Of a stretch of DNA of 39,204 nucleotides, positions 1-8,659 are shown in pieces. How positions within the stretch are numbered: position 1 is the stretch's first letter; each line of letters opens with the position of its first letter. Under the pieces are notes generated by a model. That model did not search any database, had not been told where the DNA came from, and saw nothing but the letters and a program-made list of their open reading frames with translations. A program made the position numbers and the translations under genes. This DNA is from Pseudonocardiales bacterium (GTDB lineage: Bacteria > Actinomycetota > Actinomycetes > Mycobacteriales > Pseudonocardiaceae): NCBI GenBank assembly GCA_019244165.1, contig JAFATA010000035.1, forward strand, positions 1 to 39,204, read 5' to 3'.

Positions 1-1506
1 GCCCAGGAGGTACGGCAGGCCGTTGGCTTGCACGTTGAAGTAGACGGCGCCGTCGTCGTGGTCCAGGAACCATGCGTTGTAGAACGCCGACGACTCGCGC
101 GCCTGGCGCACGTACTCGTCCCCGCCCAGCGAGCCGGCCAGGATCCAGTACGCCAGGATGGCCTGCTCCTGCTGCCACCACGCCTTGCGGTCATGCCAGA
201 TTAACCGGTAGAACTCCTGGCCGGGCGCCAGTTCCCGCTCGACCATGTCGTACCAGCCGCCGCGCTGCTTGTCCCGGCCCACCTCAGGGATCACGGTGGC
301 GATCTTGCGGGCGAGCTCCAGGTAGCGGTCATCCGGATGCAGGTGCTGCACGCGCATGAGGTTCCAGGCGATTTTCAGGTTGTGTCCGATGATGGCTCGG
401 TTCTTCTGCAGCGGCGTCTCGTGGTCCGGGGTCCAGTCCTCGAAGAACTTCTCGTTGACGAACGGGCTGTGTTCGTAGTCGGGGAAATGCGTGACGATCA
501 AATTAGAGCAGTAGGTGAGCATGTCGGCGTAGCGCCTGTCGGCGGTCGCCAGCCAAAGGTTGATCAGATAGGCGGGCGCGTGGTCGCCGATCGAGTTCCA
601 GTTCTTGCGGGCCCGGTTGTGGGTCAGCGACTCGGCGCGCGGGTCCATGGTCACCGGGTCCAGGTGGGAGAAGTAGCCTTCCCGATCCTTGTCCAGGAAA
701 TATCGGTCAAACAGGTTCACCGTCATCTCGGCGTCCCGCAGGATGCGGGGGTCGCCGGTCACCCGGTAGGTCTGGACGGGACCAGCCAGCGCATAGATCT
801 GCTCGTAGGCGGGGATGGCGTCGAGATCGTCACCGAACTGCGAGGTGAAGATGTTGCGCTTGTGCTCCCCCTGAATGTCCGCCGCGGAATACCAGTAAAC
901 GACCTCCTCTTTCTCATCGATTGCCCGCATCTGTTCTCGCAGGTACTCTGTTCCCTTCTCGGCGGCCTGCAAGTACCGGTCCTCGCCGGTGAGCAGGTAC
1001 GCGGTGGCAAAACCGTACACCATCCGCGAGATGGTGTCCGTCTCCTGCCGGGTGCTGGGCACCTTCTGCCCCTCTAGGGTCAGCTGGGTACGGTAGTTCC
1101 GGTAATCGATCACACCGTCGGGGAACTGCGCGTTGAAGTAAAACTCCGCCAGGTCACGGATCTGGTTGATCCACCAGTCCGGGGACTCGAAGCGCCACTC
1201 GCTGGCGGCACGACCTACCAGGATGAGGTGCTTAGCTTCAAAGAAGTAGTCGCCGCCTTCTGGGTAGAAAACGCCGTAGGCGAACAGGAAACGACCAGGT
1301 GTCAACAAGCTCTCCAGGGCGGCACCCGGGTCCTGGAACGGCTCGCTCGGATTGCGGATCACCTCGGCATAGGTGACGTCGGTCAGCTTGACCTGAAACT
1401 CGCGCCCGTCGCTGGTCTTGAGGCTGAACGTCCCCTCCGGCGCACCCTCGCTCGCCGTGACGTACCCGGCGATGGTGTCCGAGAAGGTGAAATGCATCTT
1501 GTCCAT
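1..1506 (-). CDS. AGE-family (N-acylglucosamine 2-epimerase-like) protein, partial
   Basis: The 3' end runs off the window; 502 codons are visible. The ATG at 1506 is preceded by AAGGAG, seven bases away, which beats the in-frame ATG at 1497. After about 100 N-terminal residues of unknown type, the protein reads as an alpha/alpha-barrel of the AGE / cellobiose 2-epimerase superfamily. It shows the conserved IGHNLKIAWNL histidine segment and KAWWQQEQAIL near the visible end, with many Trp/Tyr-rich helices. AGE proteins usually have about 400 residues, so this one is longer, mainly at the N-terminus. It is the last visible gene of a five-gene operon and starts 34 bases after the debranching enzyme. 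A sugar-isomerising or sugar-binding role is inferred; the substrate is unknown. Confidence 0.7.
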   Translation of the reverse strand, partial: MDKMHFTFSDTIAGYVTASEGAPEGTFSLKTSDGREFQVKLTDVTYAEVIRNPSEPFQDPGAALESLLTPGRFLFAYGVFYPEGGDYFFEAKHLILVGRAASEWRFESPDWWINQIRDLAEFYFNAQFPDGVIDYRNYRTQLTLEGQKVPSTRQETDTISRMVYGFATAYLLTGEDRYLQAAEKGTEYLREQMRAIDEKEEVVYWYSAADIQGEHKRNIFTSQFGDDLDAIPAYEQIYALAGPVQTYRVTGDPRILRDAEMTVNLFDRYFLDKDREGYFSHLDPVTMDPRAESLTHNRARKNWNSIGDHAPAYLINLWLATADRRYADMLTYCSNLIVTHFPDYEHSPFVNEKFFEDWTPDHETPLQKNRAIIGHNLKIAWNLMRVQHLHPDDRYLELARKIATVIPEVGRDKQRGGWYDMVERELAPGQEFYRLIWHDRKAWWQQEQAILAYWILAGSLGGDEYVRQARESSAFYNAWFLDHDDGAVYFNVQANGLPYLLG

Positions 1507-1539
1507 CGATCGTCTCCTTGCCTGCTGCGCGGGACCTGA

Positions 1540-3621
1540 TTACTGGGAGATCAGGATCACCACACTGCGTGCGTTGACGCGGTAGCTGTCGTCTGGCTTG
1601 ATTTCGATCTCATCGCCGGGAAGAGCGATGTCGAGCGGCGAGGGCAACGAGGTGTCGACCGCGCGCCGCCAGTGCCGCCCCGGCACCGGGGGCATCTCGA
1701 AATTCAGGTCCTGGCTGGACATGTTGAGCATCACGTGCAGGTCGTCGTCACCGTCGAAGCCGCCCAAAGTGAACGCCAACACCGAGGAACTGGGGTCGAA
1801 CCAGCCGGGCGCGCCCAGCAGGCACCCGTGCCAGGCGATGTCGCGAAGACCACGTTCGTTCACCTTCCCGGTGAAGAACGCCGAACGGTGCACGATGGGG
1901 TGCCGGCTACGGAACGCGATCATCTCTTTGAAGAACCGAAAAGTATCCTGGTTCCGCCCTACAAGATCCCAGTCGAACCAGGAGATCTTATTGTCCTGAC
2001 AGTAGGCGTTGTTGTTGCCTCGCTGGGTGCGCCTTATCTCATCGCCGGCAAGTATCATCGGCACGCCTTGCGAAAGCAGCAGGATGGCGGCGAAGTTCTT
2101 GATCTGGCGTGCGCGCAGCGCTTCGATCCCCGGGTCGTCCGTCGCGCCTTCCACACCACAGTTCCAGCTATCGTTGTCGTTGTTGCCGTCCCGGTTCCCC
2201 TCGCCGTTGGCCTCGTTATGCTTGGTGTTGTAAGAAACCAGGTCGTTCAGCGTGAACCCGTCATGAGCGATGATGAAGTTGATGCTGTTTCCTGGAGTTT
2301 GCCCGAAACGCTGAAAGAGGTCCGCGCTGCCCGCGATGCGGGAGGCGACCTGGCCTACCAGGCCTTCGTCACCGCGGACGAAGCGGCGGATGTCGTCGCG
2401 GTAGCGTCCGTTCCATACCGCCCAGCGACAGCCTCCGGGGAAGCTGCCGACCTGATAGAGGCCGGCCGCGTCCCAGGCCTCAGCGATGATCTTGACGTCG
2501 GCTAACGTTTCGGACAGCTCGATATCCCACAGCACCGGAGGGTACGTCATCGGAGCACCGTCCGGGCCGCGCGAAAGAACGGATCCCTCGTCGAAGCGGA
2601 AACCGTCGACGTGTAGCTCCCTGACCCAGAACTCCAGGCACTCGCGGATAACCTTCTCAACCAGAGGATGGTTGCAGTCAAGGGTGTTCCCGGCGCCAGA
2701 GTAATTCATGTAGTACTGTTTGTTCTGCGGGACGAGGTAGTAGTAGGACTCGTTGGCGATCCCCTTGAAGTTGATCACCGGGCCTAGCTCGTTGCCCTCG
2801 GTGGTGTGGTTGAAGACCACGTCGAGGATCACCTCAATCCCGGCTCGGTGCAGGGCCTTCACCATGTCCCGGAACTCCGTGATGTGCCGGCACTCCGCGG
2901 GGTTTTGGCAGTAACCCGGGTGCGGGGAGAAAAAGCCCAGCGGGTTGTAGCCCCAATAGTCACTCAATGGGGCCCCGTCCGGGGCTCTCCCTCCGATACC
3001 GGACTCGTCGAACGCGAAGACTGGCATCAGCTCGACCGCGGTGACCCCCAGTTCCTGCAAGTAGGGAATCTTCTCGATGATCCCGGCGAAGGTCCCCGGA
3101 TTCGCCACCCCGGAGCTGGGAGATTTCGTGAAGCCGCCCACGTGCAGCTCATAGATGACCGTTTGGCTCATCGGCCGGTTCAGCGGCTGGTCGCCCTCCC
3201 AGTCGTAGCTCCCGATATCGATCACCGCGCCCCGCATCGAGCAGTCCAGGTTGTCGTCGGCGTCGCAGGCTCGGGCGCGGTTCCAGAGGTCTTTGGTCAC
3301 GCCTCGCGCATAAGGGTCGAGCAGGATCTTGTTGTGGTTGTAGCGGTCACCGGACCCATGGAGATCCCTTGGTCCGTCGACCCGGTAGGCATAGTGCAGA
3401 CCGGGTGCGGCTCCGCGCACATAGGCGTGCCACAGTTGAAACGTTCTGTTGACCACCGGGTCCAGCTCGATGGTCTCGCTCGGCTTGGGAGAGTCGGAGG
3501 CATCGAAGAGCAGCAAGGTGACCGCGGTGGCATCTGCCGCGTAGAGGGAGAAGTTGACGCCCTCGGCATCGGGGAGTGCTCCCAGTGGATGCGAGCTCCC
3601 CGGCTCAACGCGATACGTCAT
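1540..3621 (-). CDS. glgX: Isoamylase-type glycogen debranching enzyme (GlgX/TreX-like)
   Basis: Predicted cytoplasmic GH13 enzyme of 693 aa that hydrolyses alpha-1,6 branch linkages of glycogen or maltodextrin. An N-terminal CBM48-like domain (about residues 1-130) precedes the catalytic barrel. GH13 motifs are present in order: DVVFNH (267-272), the nucleophile D344 in DGFRFDEG, acid/base E381 in IIAEAWD, and AHD at 452-454. The residues after the nucleophile (EGSVLSRG) differ slightly from the usual GlgX pattern. The ATG at 3621 overlaps the upstream TGA in an ATGA arrangement, so translation is coupled; a longer reading with 17 extra residues has no support. It sits among DJ-1-like and ThDP genes instead of trehalose-synthesis genes, which is unusual. 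Confidence 0.88.
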   Translation of the reverse strand: MTYRVEPGSSHPLGALPDAEGVNFSLYAADATAVTLLLFDASDSPKPSETIELDPVVNRTFQLWHAYVRGAAPGLHYAYRVDGPRDLHGSGDRYNHNKILLDPYARGVTKDLWNRARACDADDNLDCSMRGAVIDIGSYDWEGDQPLNRPMSQTVIYELHVGGFTKSPSSGVANPGTFAGIIEKIPYLQELGVTAVELMPVFAFDESGIGGRAPDGAPLSDYWGYNPLGFFSPHPGYCQNPAECRHITEFRDMVKALHRAGIEVILDVVFNHTTEGNELGPVINFKGIANESYYYLVPQNKQYYMNYSGAGNTLDCNHPLVEKVIRECLEFWVRELHVDGFRFDEGSVLSRGPDGAPMTYPPVLWDIELSETLADVKIIAEAWDAAGLYQVGSFPGGCRWAVWNGRYRDDIRRFVRGDEGLVGQVASRIAGSADLFQRFGQTPGNSINFIIAHDGFTLNDLVSYNTKHNEANGEGNRDGNNDNDSWNCGVEGATDDPGIEALRARQIKNFAAILLLSQGVPMILAGDEIRRTQRGNNNAYCQDNKISWFDWDLVGRNQDTFRFFKEMIAFRSRHPIVHRSAFFTGKVNERGLRDIAWHGCLLGAPGWFDPSSSVLAFTLGGFDGDDDLHVMLNMSSQDLNFEMPPVPGRHWRRAVDTSLPSPLDIALPGDEIEIKPDDSYRVNARSVVILISQ

Positions 3622-4193
3622 GACTGTTTCTCGCTCAGCATGTCGATGATCGTGTGAGCGAAGAGGTGGCACAGCGGTCCCGTCCGGCCGGTGACGAGGT
3701 CACCGTCCACGACAACATCCTGGTCGGTGTAGATAGCGCCCATGTTGCGGACGTCTCCGAACAGGTTGTTGTGCGCGACCACCGGGCGGCCTCGGACCAG
3801 CTCAGGAACCGACGCCACCAGCCACAGACCATGACAGATGATCCCTTTGAGGATGCTCGGGTTGGCAAAGGCGCGCTGCAAGAGCTCGGTAGCGGGCGAT
3901 AGCTTGGTGACATCGTCGGTGAAGCGCAGGCGGTCGGCGACCATACCTGAGGGCACGATCACGGCCGCGAAGCTGTGCAGTTGCTCATCGCTCATGTTCT
4001 CGAAGCTCTCCTGGCACTGCAGCGGAGCTTTGTACTCGTGCCCGACAAAGGTCAGCGACGGCTGACCCCAGAGCCGGCTCAGGAGGTGCAGGTCGGCGCC
4101 TTCCTCGGCGAAGCGATGCTGGTAATAAGCGATCTCGGGCTCGTAATAGTCACTCTCGATGAGGACAGCGATCTTCTTACCGTTCAGCGGCAT
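3618..4193 (-). CDS. DJ-1/PfpI superfamily protein (191 aa)
   Basis: A class I glutamine-amidotransferase-like protein of the DJ-1/PfpI family. The family includes glyoxalases, deglycases, chaperones and proteases. The nucleophile elbow is GIICHG with Cys120 and His121. An acidic residue (Glu13 in LIESDYYEPE) lies where the family carries its Cys-supporting Glu. The chosen ATG at 4193 has GTGGAG about seven bases upstream; an in-frame GTG at 4205 is less likely. It starts 12 bases after the ThDP gene and overlaps the debranching enzyme by four bases. Conversion of a dicarbonyl such as methylglyoxal is a fair guess from the family, not visible in the sequence. Confidence 0.85.
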   Translation of the reverse strand: MPLNGKKIAVLIESDYYEPEIAYYQHRFAEEGADLHLLSRLWGQPSLTFVGHEYKAPLQCQESFENMSDEQLHSFAAVIVPSGMVADRLRFTDDVTKLSPATELLQRAFANPSILKGIICHGLWLVASVPELVRGRPVVAHNNLFGDVRNMGAIYTDQDVVVDGDLVTGRTGPLCHLFAHTIIDMLSEKQS

Positions 4194-4205
4194 GATCAAC
4201 TCCAC

Positions 4206-5966
4206 TTACTGGCCGCATTTGATGTGGCCGATGTCGTCGGGAACATCGCCGTCGATGACGAGGTCGATCAGGAACGGGCCGTCGGTGTCGAGCGCCTGGG
4301 TGATCGCCGACCGCACTTCAGTCCCCGTTTCCACCCGGATTGCGGGCACACCCAGCGACTCGGCTATCCGGTCGAACCGAAGCTGGGGGCCGCCGAAGTC
4401 GAAGCAGGCCGGGAAAGCGTGTTCCGGCAGCCCACGCTCCCGCCAGTACTGTTGGATGTTGACTTTCAGGATCCGGTAGCTCTGGTTGTTGCACACCACG
4501 ATCTTGGCGCCGATCCGGTGGTGCGCGGCGGTCCACAGCGCCTGGATCGTGTACATGGCACCCCCGTCGCCGGTGAAACCGAACACGGTCCGCTCCGGGT
4601 GAGCCAGCTTGAGCCCCAACGCTCCGGGCGCTCCCACCCCCAACGAGCCGCCCCGGGTCTGGAAGTAGGCGCCGGGCCGGGTGGGCACCAGGTAACGGAC
4701 CAGATCGGGCGAGGTGGTGATCGCTTCGTCGAAGATGATGACGTCGTCGGGGGCCAGCTCGGCCAGCTCGGCCATGAACCGGGAGGCAGGCATCGGCATC
4801 TGATCCCAGTGCGCCTGATCGGCCTGGCGCTGGGTCTCCTCGTCCTGGTGCTTCTCCGCGGCGAGCTGGTGCGAGCGCTGCTCGGCTGCCTGCCTCTGGG
4901 CAGCCGACATCTCGCCTTCGAGTGATCCGGCAAGCTGCGCCAGGGTGAGTTTGGGGTCGCTGACCAACCCGAGATCGACCGGGAAGTTCTTCGCGATCGC
5001 GTCGGTGTCCAGGTCGATATGAACGATCCGCGCGCCTGGCGCGAAAGCCCCGTCCAGCGCGGGGAAGACCTCGGGGAACACGTAGGTGCCGCAGATCAGG
5101 ACCGCATCGGCCTGAACCGTGATGGGTTGGCTATACGTGCCGAACATGTGCCCGAGCTCCCCGCGGAAATGGGGATGTGCCTCGCTCAGGTTCACCTCGG
5201 AGGAGTCCGCGACCCACACCGCCGCCCCCCAGAGCTCGGCCACCCGGGTCAGCTCCGGCTGCGCCTGCGAGAAGGCAACCCCGTCCCCGACGATAATGAT
5301 CGGGTGCTGAGCGCCGGCCAGCAGGCGGGCCGCCTGGGTGACCAACGCGGGCTCCGGCACGGTGCGGGTGGCCAGCAGTGAGGTCGGGCGCACCTCTTCG
5401 GTATTGGGGGCGTCGAGCACATCCATCGGCAGCGCCAGGAACACCGGGCCCGTCGGCGGGGTGGTGGCGATCTTGATGGCCCGGCGCAACATCCGCAACA
5501 GCGACGTGGGGTGGGTCACCCGCTCGGCCCACTTAGTGACCGGCCGTGCCATGCCGACCAGGTCGGCCGCCATCTGCGCGTCCATGGCGTCGTAGCGGAC
5601 CCCCGCGTCGCCGGAAAGCACGACGAGCGGCGCATGGCCCCGCTTGGCCTGATACATCATCCCGATGCCGTTGCCGAGGCCGACGCTGCTGTGCAGCTGG
5701 ATCACGGCGGGCTGGCGGGAGGCGCGAGCGTAGCCGTCCGCGATGCCGACCGCCACCGTCTCCTGGAGGGCGAAGATGTACCGCAGAGCCGGGTAGCTGG
5801 CCAGCGCGTCGAGGAACCCCTGCTCGACGGTCCCCGGATTGCCGAACAGGTAGTGGATGTCGTCCGCGAGCAGCTGCTCGAGGAGGGCGAAGCGGCCGGT
5901 GCGCTGGCCTCCTGTCATACCCCCTGCCCTCGCCACCACCTGGTCGACTCCGACGGGGGCACTCAT
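4206..5966 (-). CDS. ThDP-dependent enzyme, benzoylformate decarboxylase-like
   Basis: A 586-aa three-domain thiamine diphosphate enzyme (PYR, central, PP). The catalytic Glu69 lies in ALQET. The ThDP/Mg motif begins GDGG at about residue 465 and ends in NN about 30 residues later. The N-terminus resembles benzoylformate decarboxylase: FGNPG, then Thr46 where that enzyme has its active-site Ser, and His92 in QLHSS, a conserved position in that family. A 2-oxo acid decarboxylase or carboligase role is therefore likely, but acetolactate-synthase-like activity cannot be excluded. The segment at about 355-385 is a Gln/Glu/Ala-rich, probably helical linker. The ATG at 5966 overlaps the upstream stop as ATGA. 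It is encoded between two DJ-1-like genes, which suggests metabolism of 2-oxo acids or dicarbonyls. Confidence 0.85.
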   Translation of the reverse strand: MSAPVGVDQVVARAGGMTGGQRTGRFALLEQLLADDIHYLFGNPGTVEQGFLDALASYPALRYIFALQETVAVGIADGYARASRQPAVIQLHSSVGLGNGIGMMYQAKRGHAPLVVLSGDAGVRYDAMDAQMAADLVGMARPVTKWAERVTHPTSLLRMLRRAIKIATTPPTGPVFLALPMDVLDAPNTEEVRPTSLLATRTVPEPALVTQAARLLAGAQHPIIIVGDGVAFSQAQPELTRVAELWGAAVWVADSSEVNLSEAHPHFRGELGHMFGTYSQPITVQADAVLICGTYVFPEVFPALDGAFAPGARIVHIDLDTDAIAKNFPVDLGLVSDPKLTLAQLAGSLEGEMSAAQRQAAEQRSHQLAAEKHQDEETQRQADQAHWDQMPMPASRFMAELAELAPDDVIIFDEAITTSPDLVRYLVPTRPGAYFQTRGGSLGVGAPGALGLKLAHPERTVFGFTGDGGAMYTIQALWTAAHHRIGAKIVVCNNQSYRILKVNIQQYWRERGLPEHAFPACFDFGGPQLRFDRIAESLGVPAIRVETGTEVRSAITQALDTDGPFLIDLVIDGDVPDDIGHIKCGQ

Positions 5967-6901
5967 GACTGGGTAGCCGGCTCGGCGGTGTCACTGGTGA
6001 CCCGGGTGCCACTGGAGACCCGGGTGCCACTGGAGACCTCGGTGCCGCTGGAGCCCCCGGCCCGGTCGGGACCGCGCCAGCCGTAGTAGCGGAGTCCGTG
6101 CTCGAGCACCTCGACCAACACCTTGCCGGTGGTGTAGGAGTCTCCGGTGGACCGCCCGGTGATAAACGGGTAGTCCGCGATCACCGAGATCTCATGCCCA
6201 AAGTTTCCGTGGAACTGGCCCTCGGGGCCGACGGCGTCGCGCAAGATGTACTCGAGCGGATAGGGCGGTGGGCCGATGTTGATATCGGTACCGACGAAAC
6301 CGGTGCCGTCCTGGTAGTCGTACTCGATGATGTGCCCGGTGACGTGGCGGCCCTCAATGATGCTCTTGCGGTCGTCGGCGTTCCGCGCGAAGGCGAGACA
6401 GGAGACGCCGTAGCATTCCGCCGCGATGGGCCGGTTGAGGCCGTAGAAGATGAGGATCAGCTCATGGAGACGGTAGTTGTTGGCCAAATCAAGGAGCGCA
6501 CCGCTGCCTCCCACGATAAGGATCGCGTCGTACTCACGCTCGACTTGGCTTCGGATCTCGTCCAGGCGGTTGTTATAGCTCTCGATCTCCCGTAGGTAGT
6601 TCGACGAACTCCGGTAGGGCCGCTCGGGCAGCCAGCCGGAAAGGTCGAGCGGGTGGTCAAGCCGCCCTGACTCGCTGAGCTCACGAGTCTTGTGGGCGTT
6701 CTCCTCCGAAGTCACGGGGCGGCCGAGCGGCGGGTCGATGAAGCTCGGGTCCATGCTCGCCGGCAGCGGCAGCGGTCGCCGTCCCTTGTTCGTCGCGAAG
6801 ACCACCTCGTAGCCCTGCTTGTCCAAGGCATCGAGCGGACCCACCAGTTCCTCGCCCCAGAAACCCCATTCCGAGAGAATGCAGAGAACCTTGCGCGACA
6901 T
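5963..6901 (-). CDS. DJ-1/PfpI-like protein with repeat-derived tail (312 aa)
   Basis: First gene of the minus-strand operon. The protein begins as a DJ-1/Hsp31-like fold: VLCILSEWGFWGEEL with an acidic residue at the strand end, and Cys163 in AECYG at the position of the nucleophile elbow. It is longer than a basic DJ-1 protein because of extra segments at about 45-120, as in Hsp31-type members. The last 30 residues are low-complexity (SSGTRV/SSGTEV) and come from an 18-bp tandem repeat, so they probably lie outside the fold. The ATG at 6901 has AAGGA nine bases upstream; an in-frame start 78 bases further up lacks support. The next gene overlaps by four bases. Confidence 0.78.
   Translation of the reverse strand: MSRKVLCILSEWGFWGEELVGPLDALDKQGYEVVFATNKGRRPLPLPASMDPSFIDPPLGRPVTSEENAHKTRELSESGRLDHPLDLSGWLPERPYRSSSNYLREIESYNNRLDEIRSQVEREYDAILIVGGSGALLDLANNYRLHELILIFYGLNRPIAAECYGVSCLAFARNADDRKSIIEGRHVTGHIIEYDYQDGTGFVGTDINIGPPPYPLEYILRDAVGPEGQFHGNFGHEISVIADYPFITGRSTGDSYTTGKVLVEVLEHGLRYYGWRGPDRAGGSSGTEVSSGTRVSSGTRVTSDTAEPATQS
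5988..6059. repeat. 18-bp tandem repeat, four units
   Basis: Four adjacent 18-bp units of the type GTGCCACTGGAGACCCGG start at 5988, 6006, 6024 and 6042, with the outer units more diverged. The repeat lies inside the 3' end of the DJ-1-like gene and is translated as (S/T)SGT(R/E)V-type hexapeptides. Confidence 0.9.
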
Positions 6902-7144
6902 AGATATCTGTCCTTCTTCCGCTGTGGGCACGGCAGCTGCTGACATCAGCGCAGCAGAAGGCCAGTGGCTGCCGGGCAATCTCTCTGCACGCTAGCTACC
7001 GGGATGGACCCGAACATCGGGGATCGCCCTAGGGTTTAGGCTGCCCGGACGGCAGGTGCGACGTGCCGCACAGGATCCGCAGAAAACTCTGGGGAAAACC
7101 CTGGTGTTGGCCTGGCGTGGAGAAGGTCTACCGTCCAGTTCATT
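6902..7144. promoter_or_regulatory. Divergent intergenic region between metabolic operon and usp-corA
   Basis: These 243 bases separate the start of the five-gene minus-strand operon from the plus-strand universal stress gene, so promoters for both should lie here. No convincing -35/-10 pair was picked out. The minus-strand gene has a clear AAGGA ribosome site; the plus-strand GTG start does not. Confidence 0.4.
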
Positions 7145-7672
7145 GTGAGCACCGAAGCAAGCATCGTCGTAGGAGTAAGCTGCTCGGCGGGCTCCGTGGC
7201 AGCTCTACGATGGGCTGCCGCGGAGGCGCGCCTGCGCGGCACGGAGGTCTGGGCAGTCCACGCCTGGTCGTCCCCGATGGAAATGCTGGCCCCGTACGCT
7301 CCTCGGCGCGGGGTGCCCTCGCGGGAGGCGCGCCAGCAGGCATCCGGCGCGCTGTTGACCGCCGTCATCCACTGCGCCTGTGGATCCGAGGGTCCCGCGG
7401 TCGGTGTGCGGCCCATCTTGGTCGAAGGTCATCCCATACCGGTGCTGCTCCGGTACGCCGCTGGCGCGCACCTCCTCGTGCTGGGCCGCAGGCTACGATC
7501 CGGGGACGTAGACGGTAGTACGCTCGGGGCGGTGGCCAGAACTTGCATTGCGTACGCTCGGTGCCCTACGGTGATCATCAGTGCAGAAGTGGCCGACTAC
7601 GCCAAGTATGAGCCGGATGCCATCAGGGTGAGCGAGCGCGACGGCTGGCCGCCCTCTAGCCTACCGGTATGA
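7145..7672 (+). CDS. Universal stress protein (UspA-like) family
   Basis: A 175-aa protein with the start of a Usp fold: IVVGVSCSAGSVAALRWAAAEARLRG, then VWAVHAW. Later come HLLVLGRR and the strand ending CPTVIIS. The usual ATP-binding motif G2xG9xG(S/T) is only partly recognisable (LVLGRRLRSGDVDGSTLGAVAR), so nucleotide binding is uncertain. The last 25 residues are not part of the family core. The GTG start has only a distant GGAGAAGG (about 20 bases upstream), so the start may be leaderless or further in. Its TGA overlaps the ATG of the CorA gene, giving a two-gene operon. A stress-linked role next to an ion channel is inferred from context. Confidence 0.75.
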   Translation: MSTEASIVVGVSCSAGSVAALRWAAAEARLRGTEVWAVHAWSSPMEMLAPYAPRRGVPSREARQQASGALLTAVIHCACGSEGPAVGVRPILVEGHPIPVLLRYAAGAHLLVLGRRLRSGDVDGSTLGAVARTCIAYARCPTVIISAEVADYAKYEPDAIRVSERDGWPPSSLPV

Positions 7673-8640
7673 CACGCACGCGGCGCTACCGTAGCGGTAT
7701 TCTCGAGAGCGAAAACTTCCCGATCGAGGACATTCTCGAACACATCACCCAGCCGGGCGTCACTGTGTGGCTGGACCTGTGCGCGCCCGATGCCGATGAC
7801 CTCGCCACGATCAGCGAGAAGCTCGACCTGCACAGCCTCGCGGTGGAGGATGCTGGTCAGGAACGTCAACGCCCCAAGCTTGACCGGTACAAAAGCCACC
7901 TGTTCGTCACCGCCTACGCCGCCGCGATGGAGGCGACCACCGGGCAGTTGGAGACGTTTGAGGTGGCGGCGTTCGTCACCCCCAATGCATTGATTACCGT
8001 GCGTAAATCGGACCAGTTCGACATCGGCGGTGTGGTAGCCCGTTGGGACGCCTCGCCAGACCTGGCGAAGCACGGGGTCTCATACCTGCTGCACGGTCTG
8101 CTCGACTATGTCGTCGATGGCTACTTCGCCGCCGCGCAGATTCTCGACGACAAGATCGAAACGTTGGAGGACTTGCTGTTCGACGACAGTACCGTAGACC
8201 TATCCGTGCAACGAGAATTATTTGAGCTACGCAAGAGCCTGGTGCGGCTACGCCGGATCGTGCTGCCGATGCGGGAGGTCGTGAACTCCCTGATGCGCCG
8301 TGATCTGAATATCTTGAACGAGGCGATGCTGCCTTACTACCAGGACGTCTACGACCACGTCCTGCGCGCCATCGAGTGGACCGAGAGCATGCGGGATATC
8401 GTGACCACTGTCCTAGAGACTAACTTGACGATCCAGAGCAACCGCCTCAACGTGATCACCAAGAAGGTAACCAGCTGGGCCGCCATCATCGCGGTGCCCA
8501 CCGCGATCACTGGATTTTACGGACAGAACATACCCTATCCCGGATCTGGTCATCTATCAGGGTTCTACATCTCAACCAGTTTTATCGTGATTGCTTCAAT
8601 CGGGCTGTACGTGTTGTTCCGCCGCCGTGACTGGATCTAA
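7669..8640 (+). CDS. CorA-family divalent cation transporter
   Basis: A 323-aa CorA-like membrane protein: a long soluble N-terminal alpha/beta domain, a long helix leading into the membrane, then two C-terminal membrane helices (about 268-286 and 298-316) and a basic tail RRRDW. The pore signature reads YGQN at residues 284-287 where classic CorA has YGMN. The family moves Mg2+, Co2+ or Zn2+ across the plasma membrane; the changed signature leaves the ion open. The ATG overlaps the stop of the universal stress gene, so the two are co-translated. The gene ends 19 bases before a convergent gene with no obvious terminator. Confidence 0.88.
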   Translation: MTRTRRYRSGILESENFPIEDILEHITQPGVTVWLDLCAPDADDLATISEKLDLHSLAVEDAGQERQRPKLDRYKSHLFVTAYAAAMEATTGQLETFEVAAFVTPNALITVRKSDQFDIGGVVARWDASPDLAKHGVSYLLHGLLDYVVDGYFAAAQILDDKIETLEDLLFDDSTVDLSVQRELFELRKSLVRLRRIVLPMREVVNSLMRRDLNILNEAMLPYYQDVYDHVLRAIEWTESMRDIVTTVLETNLTIQSNRLNVITKKVTSWAAIIAVPTAITGFYGQNIPYPGSGHLSGFYISTSFIVIASIGLYVLFRRRDWI

Positions 8641-8659
8641 GTTAGGGTGCCGGATCTCC

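Noticed and set aside
337..1077. Long plus-strand open frame opposite the AGE-like gene
   Set aside because: The minus strand encodes a clear AGE-family protein through the whole stretch; the plus frame is its shadow.
1672..2505. Plus-strand open frames opposite the debranching enzyme
   Set aside because: All GH13 motifs lie on the minus strand; these frames have no domain signal.
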